5,385 bases of DNA from an uncultured Planctomycetales bacterium. GTDB lineage: Bacteria > Planctomycetota > Planctomycetia > Pirellulales > S012-138. The notes below the pieces were generated by a model. The model saw only the letters and a list, made by a program, of their open reading frames with translations, was not told the origin of the DNA and ran no database searches. The stretch spans positions 1-5,385 of the forward strand of contig CALJLD010000245.1 in assembly GCA_937982665.1 (NCBI GenBank). The letters run 5' to 3'. Below, piece after piece: positions 1 to 5,385 of this stretch. A program made the translations under genes and the position numbers. How positions within the stretch are numbered: position 1 is the first letter of the stretch; every line of letters begins with the position of its first letter.

Positions 1-419
1 TCCCAGCGGTTGAACGCGCCGGATTCGCAGAGCATTTTGATGTCGCGCTTTTCGCCTGGTGCCAGATTTTCAATCGCGTCGGCGGTCAGCTTTTCTTTGT
101 TGGAGAGTTGTGCGCCCACGGTTACCTTTGTGGCAACCGTGTCCGAGGTATTCTCAACCGTTCCGATCACGCCGCCTTCGCTTGCGTTGCAATTCAATAT
201 CAGCCGAACACCATTGATGGTCTTGTCGAACGTTTCGACGATGGCCAGCGTGTAGTCTTGTTGGTTGATGCCCTGCAGGATCTCATTGTCCGATTGTCCG
301 GTGGCTGTGATCGGCTCGCCGTCTTTGCCTTCGTCTTTCCCGGTGTCAGCACAAGCGGAAAACAAAGAAATCACAGCGACAGAAAAACAAAACGCGGCGA
401 TTGGAAACGACTTACGCAT
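1..419 (-). CDS. Putative lipoprotein with FxLyD-like domain, 3' end outside the window
   Basis: A minus-strand reading frame opens at the ATG at 419-417 and stays open for 139 codons to the left edge, so the C-terminus is missing. Residues 1-22 form a signal peptide: Arg2 and Lys3, a hydrophobic core, then LFSA before Cys23. This fits the loose lipobox pattern (Phe at -3 is less usual than Leu) and predicts export and lipid attachment at Cys23. Residues 24-36 are an Asp/Glu/Lys/Gly-rich linker. From about residue 84, the pattern GTVENTSD, alternating Val/Thr strands, then NLAPGE resembles the FxLyD/DUF3426-like beta-sandwich found in many exported bacterial proteins, whose role is not known. 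Cys77 and Cys131 could form a disulphide (inference). The start is supported by a good Shine-Dalgarno sequence. Signal and frame are seen directly; the domain name is by resemblance only. It follows the 190-residue gene on the same strand after a 272-base gap, so it is probably transcribed separately. Confidence 0.82.
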   Translation of the reverse strand, partial: MRKSFPIAAFCFSVAVISLFSACADTGKDEGKDGEPITATGQSDNEILQGINQQDYTLAIVETFDKTINGVRLILNCNASEGGVIGTVENTSDTVATKVTVGAQLSNKEKLTADAIENLAPGEKRDIKMLCESGAFNRW

Positions 420-427
420 GGACTGGA

Positions 428-432
428 TCCTC
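428..432 (-). promoter_or_regulatory. Shine-Dalgarno sequence of the lipoprotein gene
   Basis: On the minus strand GAGGA lies 8 bases before the ATG at 419. This is close to ideal spacing and fixes the start. It is the only strong ribosome binding site before any of the four genes here. Confidence 0.7.
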
Positions 433-473
433 AGATAACCCGGAGCGAAATACCTTGTTGGCGGTTTGAAGTC

Positions 474-504
474 GAATGTGATTGCCAGAGCTGCGATCAC
501 ATTC
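474..504. repeat. Inverted repeat, 9 bp perfect arms extendable to 12
   Basis: The arm GAATGTGAT (474-482) is repeated in inverted form as ATCACATTC (496-504). In plus-strand RNA the stem can extend inward through one U-G pair and two G-C pairs to 12 bp, closing a 7-base loop. In minus-strand RNA, the direction of the flanking genes, the extension has an A-C mismatch but the 9 bp arms remain perfect. It could act as a protein-binding dyad or as an RNA hairpin in the lipoprotein leader. Function is unknown. Confidence 0.6.
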
Positions 505-507
505 AAG

Positions 508-523
508 CGGCGCGAAAGCGCCG
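508..523. repeat. GC-rich hairpin, 6 bp stem with 4-base loop
   Basis: CGGCGC (508-513) pairs perfectly with GCGCCG (518-523). The loop is GAAA in plus-strand RNA (a stable GNRA tetraloop) and UUUC in minus-strand RNA. It begins only 3 bases after the 474-504 inverted repeat. No U-tract follows in the minus-strand direction, so it is not a standard intrinsic terminator for the upstream gene. Confidence 0.55.
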
Positions 524-626
524 ATTTGCTCCGAGTAGAATACCACCCCCAAGAGTGGTTTGCGACAGGTTTCTGGCGGTCCACGCCCGAATCTCGAGCG
601 CAATGTGTGTCGCACAACAATCGGCG

Positions 627-658
627 AAAATGTGGGTAGATCCTGGTACGAATCCCAC
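627..658 (-). terminator. Weak candidate terminator after the 190-residue gene
   Basis: Reading the minus strand, GTGGG (658-654) can pair with CCCAC (636-632), and the stem is followed by ATTTT (631-627). It starts 33 bases after the stop codon of the 190-residue gene, a reasonable place for a terminator. The stem is only 5 bp and the loop 17 bases, so stability is doubtful. Confidence 0.25.
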
Positions 659-691
659 TTACAAGCTCAACAAGAAATGCCGTGGTTGCTG

Positions 692-1264
692 CTAGAGCGG
701 ACGTCGAGGCATTCGTCGCGGATAGGGCGGATCGGCCTTTTCCGGCAGCCACTCACCTGTCTGCTCCTTCCAAAGCCGTCGTTCTTCGTCTGAAGCGTAG
801 AACCGCAACCAGATTTGTGCATCGCCGGTGGTGTCCGCGCAATCCCAGTGCAGGCAATTGCCGGGTGCGTCGATCTTCTTTTCGCACGTGGGGAGAATGT
901 CGCGGTAAATCAGCCGGTACAATTCCCGATCCGCCAGATGATCGGTAAATTCCAGAATGATCGAACGCTCATAGAGCTTGTGAATGATCTTCCACAACAG
1001 GTCGTGCAGTGCGGCATCCGAAAGCGAATCCGGCGGAGGCGGATCGAGCGGAGGATCGAACCATTGGGAAATGGGAAGCGCTGGAGCCTGTTCCCAAGCG
1101 AGCATCATCGCCAGGTAGTCATTTTCCACCGGCGTTGGGATCCGCGCTTTTTCCAGCTTGGTAATCGATTCGTCCAGATAGGGCTCAAGAGCCTCGCGCA
1201 ACTCGGCGTTGCGGAGTAACTGATCGACCTCATCGGAAGATGGCCGGCGAACGTAGCCCGACAT
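692..1264 (-). CDS. Conserved-looking hypothetical protein, 190 aa
   Basis: I do not recognise a named family, although the style (for example the C-terminal LRFYASDEE segment) recalls hypothetical proteins of planctomycetes. The protein has no signal peptide or membrane segment, so it is probably cytoplasmic. Residues 11-40 and 83-125 look helical and amphipathic. Between them lies a proline-rich hinge at about 61-78 with the run PPLDPPPP. Cys127, Cys137, His139 and Cys142 cluster near the C-terminal third and could bind a metal or be incidental. The tail (176-190) is rich in Pro and Arg. The ATG at 1264 is chosen because upstream codons, back to a TTG at 1387, read as non-protein-like sequence and would overlap the start of the divergent dehydrogenase gene. 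No Shine-Dalgarno is seen before the ATG. The gene diverges from the dehydrogenase gene across 134 bases. Coding status is well supported by the long frame and protein-like composition; function is unknown. Confidence 0.8.
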   Translation of the reverse strand: MSGYVRRPSSDEVDQLLRNAELREALEPYLDESITKLEKARIPTPVENDYLAMMLAWEQAPALPISQWFDPPLDPPPPDSLSDAALHDLLWKIIHKLYERSIILEFTDHLADRELYRLIYRDILPTCEKKIDAPGNCLHWDCADTTGDAQIWLRFYASDEERRLWKEQTGEWLPEKADPPYPRRMPRRPL

Positions 1265-1398
1265 AAAAAGACACGGTAAATGGTGAACGAAATAGGGCCT
1301 CAAAAGTCCGACTCTACCCACACTTGCGTCGTGTTCAAGCGGAACAATGCCGAATCCGCAACCCTCGCAAAAACTGGCTCCCGGCAATCGCTACAACC
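1265..1398. promoter_or_regulatory. Divergent intergenic region, presumed to hold promoters for both directions
   Basis: These 134 bases lie between the starts of the minus-strand 190-residue gene and the plus-strand dehydrogenase gene, so each must be transcribed from here or from within the other gene. A minus-strand promoter candidate is at 1311-1338. I found no convincing -35/-10 pair on the plus strand and no Shine-Dalgarno before 1399. No clear operator-like palindrome is visible. Confidence 0.5.
1311..1338 (-). promoter_or_regulatory. Candidate sigma-70-type promoter for the 190-residue gene
   Basis: On the minus strand TTGAAC (1338-1333) and TAGAGT (1316-1311) are separated by 16 bases. 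Each matches four of six consensus positions. Transcription would begin near 1304 and leave a leader of about 40 bases. Planctomycete promoters are poorly conserved, so this is weak evidence. Confidence 0.25.
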
Positions 1399-4392
1399 AT
1401 GAAACTTTCACCACCAGAGGCCGCAAACCGCCTGCAAGAGTTGGCTGCAGTGCTTTCTGGTGAAGTTTTGCTTGACGAGTACCAGAGGGCTCTCTACAGC
1501 ACTGACGCCAGTTTGTATCAGATTCAGCCGGCGGCCGTTGTGATTCCTCGCACGCAAGAAGACGTGCGGCAGACTGTGGCTTTTGCGGCCGAGCATGGCA
1601 TTCCGCTCTTGCCCCGCGGAGGCGGAACGAGCCTTTCCGGGCAAACAGTCGGACCGGGAATCGTCATCGATTTCAGCAAGCACCTGAACCGGATCATTGA
1701 GATTGATCCCGCCACGGCGACCGCACGTGTGGAGCCAGGCGTTGTGCTCGATCAACTCAACGCAGCCGCGGCCAGGCATGGTCTGCAATTCGGCCCTGAC
1801 GTGGCCACCAGCAATCGCGCGAATTTGGGCGGAATGATTGGCAACAACTCAGCCGGCTCGCGCTCGATCTTGCATGGCAAAACAGTTGATCATGTCTTGG
1901 AACTGGATGTGCTGTTGGCCGATGGCACTGCCGCGAAGCTGGCCCCGTTGACGCGCGATCAACTCAGCGAGAAACAAAGCGGCGACAGTCGCGAGGCCAA
2001 CATCTATCGCGAGCTTGCGCGGATTGTTGCGGCCAATGTTGACGAGATCATCGCGCGATATCCCAAGATCCTTCGTCGCGTTGGCGGTTACAACCTGGAC
2101 GAGTTTGTGCCGTCATTTCGCGAACTTGTGCAGGCACCGCCCAGCGTCGCGCGACTGCGAGAGATCGAAGCAACCCGGTATCCCAACGCGAACTTCAACC
2201 TGGCACGAATGGTTGTCGGGTCCGAAGGAACGCTGGCGACCGTGACCGAAGCGCTTCTCCATCTGGTCCCGCTGCCGAAGTCGCGAGCGATCGCTGTGTT
2301 GCACTTTGAGAACGTCGACGCCGCCTGCGCAGCATTGGAACATATTCTGCCTCTGCAGCCCTCGGCGGCCGAATTTCTTGATGGCCTGATTGTGCGATTG
2401 GCCCGCGAGAGTCTGGAGTATCGCAACTATTTGGACTTTGTGGTTGGAGATCCAGCGAGTTTGATCCTGGTGGAGTTCTCCGGCGAAAGCAAATCCGAAA
2501 CGAGCGCGCGGATTGACGAACTGACCAACAAGCTGCAGTCCGCGCCAGGCCTGTATCACATTCTTCCCGCGACCGATCCGCAGCTTTGCAATCACATTTG
2601 GGCGTGTCGCAAAGCAGGCTTGCCACTGTTGATGGGCATTCCCGGTTTGCGGAAGCCGGTCGCCTTTGTCGAAGACTCGGCCGTCGATCCGGGCAAACTT
2701 CGCGACTTCGTTCGCCGCTTTCAACAGATCATTGCGGACGCCGGCACCGAAGGCGCGATCTACGGACACGCGTCGGTCGGTTGTCTGCACATTCGCCCGC
2801 TGATTAATCCCGGCGATCGCGACGATCTGCGCCGCATGCGTGAGATCCTCGATGCGGTCGCGGGCCTGGTCACGGAGTTTGGTGGCGCGATGAGTGGGGA
2901 ACATGGCGATGGTCTCGCCCGGAGTTTCTTGAATGAGCGGATGTTTGGTCCGCGGTTGTATCAGGCGTTCCGCGAAGTCAAAGCCGCATTCGATCCGGCG
3001 AACTTGATGAACCCCGGCAAGATTGTTGACGCGCCGGGTCCGACGGAAAACATGCGGCAAGGCGAGAACTACCAACCGCTGCAGTTGCCGACCACGCTTG
3101 ATTTCAGTCGACAGGGAGGGCTCGCCCAAGCAGTTGAACTTTGCAATGGGTCTGGCGTTTGTCGCAAGACGCAAACCGGCACCATGTGCCCTTCGTTCAT
3201 GGCCACGCGAGATGAAGAACACAGCACGCGCGGTCGCGCGAATGCGCTGCGGCTTGTGTTGTCCGGAGCGTTGCCGCAGCAGGAGTTGACCGGGCAGAAG
3301 ATGTTCGACACATATGACCTTTGCCTGCAATGCAAAGGCTGCAAGGCCGAGTGTCCTTCCAATGTGGACGTGGCGAAACTCAAAGTTGAGTTTCTGGATC
3401 ACTACTATCGCGAACATGGCGTTCCACTGCGAACGCGGCTGATGGGCAATGTTCACATGCTCAACAAGTGGGGTTCGCGACTAGCGCCGGTTTCCAACTG
3501 GTTGGCGAAAGCGCCTGGCGCGGCCTGGCTTGCCGAAAAGCTGTTGGGAGTGGATCGCCGCCGTCCGATGCCCGCGTTTCATCGTCAACATTTTGCGAAG
3601 TGGTTTGCCGGCCGCAAACGAACTCGCGGCGTGGGGAACAATCAGCATCAGGGTGCGCCGTGCGGCAAAGTGGTCCTGCTCGATGATTGCCTGACGAGTT
3701 TCTGTGAGCCGAATGTCAACATTGCCGCAGTGCATGTGTTAGAAGCTTGCGGGTTTGAAGTCATTCGCGCCGGTTTGCCTTGTTGCGGTCGGGCGATGCT
3801 CTCTAAAGGTTTGCCGCGCGAAGCCAAACAACTGGCAGCCGAGAACATTCGCACATTGCTGCCGCACGCAAAAGCCGGGACGCCAATTGTGGGCTGTGAG
3901 CCAAGCTGTTTGTTGACGCTGGTGGATGATTACCAGGATTTGATTCCTGGCGAAGATGCAAAACGCGTCGCGGCGGCGTGCTCGTTGATTGAGACCTTCG
4001 TGCTGAAAGAAACCCAGGACCAAGGCGGACTTTCCACCGGGCATGCGAACAACGCACCAAGCCAGATTCTTCTGCACGGTCATTGCCATCAAAAAGCGCT
4101 GGTCGGCATGCAGGATACCATCGCGCTTTTGGCATCTGTCGGAGGCAGCGTCCAACTGCTGGATTCCGGCTGTTGCGGTATGGCTGGCTCATTCGGTTAC
4201 GAACACTACGATCTAAGTATGCAAATTGGCGAACGCGTGTTGTTGCCGGCCGTTCGCGAAGCTGCCGTGGAAACCGCCATCATTGCGCCTGGCTTTTCTT
4301 GCCGGCATCAAATCGCCCACGGAGCGGATCGGCATGCGTTGCACCCGGTTGAGTTCTTGGCTCAAGTCATCAACAATCGCGCAAGCGAGTGA
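1399..4392 (+). CDS. FAD-linked oxidase/Fe-S fusion protein, YdiJ-type D-2-hydroxyacid (probably D-2-hydroxyglutarate) dehydrogenase
   Basis: A 997-residue enzyme predicted to oxidise a D-2-hydroxyacid to the 2-oxoacid. Residues 45-185 are a PCMH-type FAD domain with the diphosphate loop PRGGGTSLSGQ (72-82) and GNNSAGS (148-154). Residues 270-543 are the FAD-oxidase C-terminal domain, with VGSEGTL (273-279), likely substrate residues Arg404 and Lys419, metal-ligand candidates His457, His464 and Glu501, and presumed base His502 in GEHGDG. Residues 580-660 form a ferredoxin-like segment: an unusual first motif (Cys582, Cys588, Cys597-Pro) and a canonical C-x2-C-x2-C-x3-CP (Cys642, 645, 648, 652). 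Two CCG domains of the GlpC/HdrB kind follow, with Cys795-Cys796 and Cys833/837 in the first and Cys896, Cys925-Cys926 and Cys968 in the second. These suggest electron transfer to a quinone or partner protein. Length and domain order match E. coli YdiJ (about 1018 aa). No signal peptide or membrane helix is seen, so it is cytoplasmic or peripheral. The ATG at 1399 is preferred over a TTG at 1324 because homology-like sequence starts there. The exact substrate is inferred. Confidence 0.93.
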   Translation: MKLSPPEAANRLQELAAVLSGEVLLDEYQRALYSTDASLYQIQPAAVVIPRTQEDVRQTVAFAAEHGIPLLPRGGGTSLSGQTVGPGIVIDFSKHLNRIIEIDPATATARVEPGVVLDQLNAAAARHGLQFGPDVATSNRANLGGMIGNNSAGSRSILHGKTVDHVLELDVLLADGTAAKLAPLTRDQLSEKQSGDSREANIYRELARIVAANVDEIIARYPKILRRVGGYNLDEFVPSFRELVQAPPSVARLREIEATRYPNANFNLARMVVGSEGTLATVTEALLHLVPLPKSRAIAVLHFENVDAACAALEHILPLQPSAAEFLDGLIVRLARESLEYRNYLDFVVGDPASLILVEFSGESKSETSARIDELTNKLQSAPGLYHILPATDPQLCNHIWACRKAGLPLLMGIPGLRKPVAFVEDSAVDPGKLRDFVRRFQQIIADAGTEGAIYGHASVGCLHIRPLINPGDRDDLRRMREILDAVAGLVTEFGGAMSGEHGDGLARSFLNERMFGPRLYQAFREVKAAFDPANLMNPGKIVDAPGPTENMRQGENYQPLQLPTTLDFSRQGGLAQAVELCNGSGVCRKTQTGTMCPSFMATRDEEHSTRGRANALRLVLSGALPQQELTGQKMFDTYDLCLQCKGCKAECPSNVDVAKLKVEFLDHYYREHGVPLRTRLMGNVHMLNKWGSRLAPVSNWLAKAPGAAWLAEKLLGVDRRRPMPAFHRQHFAKWFAGRKRTRGVGNNQHQGAPCGKVVLLDDCLTSFCEPNVNIAAVHVLEACGFEVIRAGLPCCGRAMLSKGLPREAKQLAAENIRTLLPHAKAGTPIVGCEPSCLLTLVDDYQDLIPGEDAKRVAAACSLIETFVLKETQDQGGLSTGHANNAPSQILLHGHCHQKALVGMQDTIALLASVGGSVQLLDSGCCGMAGSFGYEHYDLSMQIGERVLLPAVREAAVETAIIAPGFSCRHQIAHGADRHALHPVEFLAQVINNRASE

Positions 4393-4398
4393 TCGTTC

Positions 4399-4415
4399 AA
4401 CGGCGGGGCCGCGTT
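4399..4415 (+). other. Short GC-rich hairpin after the dehydrogenase gene
   Basis: Six bases after the stop codon, AAC-(G bulge)-GCGG pairs with CCGC-GTT around a 2-base GG loop, giving 7 bp with one bulged base. No T-run follows, so intrinsic termination is doubtful. It may stabilise the mRNA end or be incidental. It leaves open whether the next gene is in the same transcript. Confidence 0.25.
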
Positions 4416-4470
4416 CGCGATAGGATATCCTTCTGATACTTGAACAATCCGCACTGAGTTGAATCAACCA

Positions 4471-5196
4471 ATGACAGATAACGATGACGAACTCATCCCC
4501 GTCTTTGTGCCTGCCCTTGGTGCTGTGCTGATCAACGCGGAGGATAAGAAGGGCGAGCCGTTGACTCCGGACGAAGTCCTTAGCATCCGCGACAATGCTC
4601 CGTGCATCATGATGCAGAATGATGTCGCGCGCCAGATGGCCGAAAGCCGTGGCTACGACGACATTGACCCGGAGAACTGTTGGTATGATTGGCAACAGCT
4701 GCGCCGAGCGCTTGGTCGCAAGCCAGATCTTGATCCGGGGCCAACATTCAGTCGCATCGATAGTCGTGACGCGGAATACCAACAGACAATCCAAGACGCT
4801 CAGGCAAGCCTCGATTGGTTTCGCGACCAGCTTCCCAATGATGGAACGCCAAGGCACAACGCCTCGATCAAGACAGAAGTCACACAAGACGAGAATCGCG
4901 CCTTCATGTGGCTGACCTCAACCCGCAAATCGGGCGCGGGCTTTGTCGCGGAGTTCTTTGAAGTCCCAGCCATGTTGAGCCCTTGGCAAGTCGGCGACCG
5001 CTTAGACATCGAGGCAGACGCGGTCATGGATTGGATGATCAACAAAGACGGAGTCTTGTTCGGAGGCTTCTCGCTCCGTTACCAACGTTTGCAACTGCCT
5101 GAGGTCGAGCGGGCCCAATACGACGAATTCCTCGGCGTTACGCGCTATGCAGAGTTGGCTGAATGGGGAACAGGCGCAAACGCCAGCGGAAAATGA
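4471..5196 (+). CDS. DUF2314 domain-containing protein, 241 aa
   Basis: The C-terminal half is a DUF2314 domain, function unknown. Its core runs from RAFMWL (143-148), through a segment with paired aromatic residues (FVAEFFEVP, 158-166), an acidic GDRLDIEADAVMDWM stretch (175-189) and GGFSLR (198-203). This order (W-containing strand, E/P-rich loop, G-D, D-W-M, G-G-F-T/S-L-R) is typical of the family. The N-terminal half (about 7-90) is a separate unnamed segment with IPVFVPALGAVL, a PLTPDEV helix start, and DIDPENCW (64-71). A charged, probably helical linker lies at about 98-122. There is no signal peptide, so it is cytoplasmic. The ATG at 4471 is chosen; a TTG four codons earlier (4459) is possible, and neither has a Shine-Dalgarno. 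It starts 78 bases after the dehydrogenase stop on the same strand, so co-transcription is possible but not shown. DUF2314 is given with good confidence, and no biochemical role can be stated. Confidence 0.85.
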   Translation: MTDNDDELIPVFVPALGAVLINAEDKKGEPLTPDEVLSIRDNAPCIMMQNDVARQMAESRGYDDIDPENCWYDWQQLRRALGRKPDLDPGPTFSRIDSRDAEYQQTIQDAQASLDWFRDQLPNDGTPRHNASIKTEVTQDENRAFMWLTSTRKSGAGFVAEFFEVPAMLSPWQVGDRLDIEADAVMDWMINKDGVLFGGFSLRYQRLQLPEVERAQYDEFLGVTRYAELAEWGTGANASGK

Positions 5197-5385
5197 AACT
5201 GATGGATGGAGTTCTTGTTGATAAGCGCAAGATGCTCTCGCTTTGTCGTTGAGTTCCACAGGGCGACGCCCTCTCGCATGCCGCAACAGCTTTGTTGAAG
5301 ATTGGATTCGCTGATCGCGTGGATTTTTCAAGGACCGGCGTGCGGAGAACTCGAGCTCTTGCGCTCCGAAGCTTGCTGCGAATTG
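5197..5385. other. Non-coding right end with a small hairpin
   Basis: I see no gene in these 189 bases. A reading frame beginning at a TTG near 5296 runs to the window edge but is Arg/Leu-rich and cannot be judged. A perfect 5 bp hairpin with a GAC triloop (AGGGC-GAC-GCCCT) lies at 5260-5272, without a T-run. A nearly perfect 14-base palindrome centred on CTCGAG lies near 5346-5359. Confidence 0.45.

Larger units (their letters stand above)
420..691. other. Intergenic spacer between the 190-residue gene and the lipoprotein gene
   Basis: These 272 bases separate two minus-strand genes. Frames that cross it on either strand give unconvincing protein sequence (Arg/Cys-rich, no recognisable family), so I call no gene. 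Reading along the minus strand it holds a weak terminator-like hairpin (658-627), a possible extended -10 element TGGTATTCT (545-537) with no good -35 element, two adjacent hairpins (523-508 and 504-474), and the Shine-Dalgarno sequence at 432-428. If the -10 candidate is real, both hairpins lie in a leader of roughly 110 bases. Confidence 0.6.

Noticed and set aside
477..501. TGTGA...TCACA resembling a CRP/FNR-family site
   Set aside because: The half-sites are separated by 15 bases, while the CRP site uses 6. The halves are better explained as arms of the longer hairpin.
108..695. A 195-codon plus-strand frame over the lipoprotein gene and spacer
   Set aside because: It is antisense to the lipoprotein, whose signal peptide, lipobox and Shine-Dalgarno are clear. 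The translation is Arg/Cys-rich with no domain.
1265..1387. N-terminal extension of the 190-residue protein to a TTG at 1387
   Set aside because: The extra 41 residues do not look like the rest of the protein and would leave the divergent gene almost no upstream region.
1324..1398. TTG start 25 codons upstream for the dehydrogenase
   Set aside because: The extension is Arg-rich and unlike the family N-terminus; the ATG at 1399 begins family-like sequence and gives the expected length.
2113..3456. A 447-codon open frame on the minus strand inside the dehydrogenase gene
   Set aside because: It lies wholly antisense to a gene with strong family motifs, and its translation has no recognisable domain. 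Codon bias of the plus-strand gene explains the lack of stops.
4213..4887. 224-codon minus-strand frame spanning the gap between the two plus-strand genes
   Set aside because: It is antisense to the CCG domain and to the DUF2314 protein, both well supported, and shows no domain of its own.
5002..5331. Minus-strand frame at the right end
   Set aside because: It overlaps the DUF2314 domain on the opposite strand and its translation has no protein-like pattern.

Overview
This window carries four protein-coding genes on moderately GC-rich bacterial DNA: two on the minus strand at the left and two on the plus strand at the right. I see no rRNA, tRNA, CRISPR array, insertion sequence or phage gene. 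The two small uncharacterised proteins resemble conserved hypothetical proteins of Planctomycetota (Pirellulaceae type). Three of the four start codons lack a Shine-Dalgarno sequence, which is common in that phylum. The assignment to a planctomycete is an inference from memory of protein style, not from a search.

Left part, minus strand: a lipoprotein gene (1-419, running off the left edge) has a clear lipobox and a C-terminal FxLyD-like beta domain. Upstream of it is a 272-base spacer (420-691) with two adjacent hairpins, the most structured non-coding DNA in the window. Next comes a 190-residue cytoplasmic protein of unknown function (692-1264).

Centre, plus strand: the minus-strand pair is separated from the plus-strand pair by a 134-base divergent spacer (1265-1398). 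A 997-residue flavin/iron-sulphur fusion enzyme (1399-4392) fills more than half of the window. It joins an FAD-linked 2-hydroxyacid dehydrogenase half of the D-lactate/D-2-hydroxyglutarate type to a ferredoxin-like segment and two cysteine-rich CCG domains. This is the architecture of the YdiJ-type enzymes. It probably oxidises a D-2-hydroxyacid, most likely D-2-hydroxyglutarate, and passes electrons through FAD and Fe-S clusters to a membrane or soluble acceptor.

Right part, plus strand: 78 bases downstream is a 241-residue protein with a C-terminal DUF2314 domain (4471-5196), possibly co-transcribed with the dehydrogenase. The last 189 bases hold no gene I can support. No clear pathway links the four genes, and the window looks mainly like ordinary chromosomal housekeeping or accessory metabolism. 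The points most worth checking are the tandem hairpins upstream of the lipoprotein, the unusual first Fe-S motif and altered active-site signature of the dehydrogenase, and the two uncharacterised proteins.
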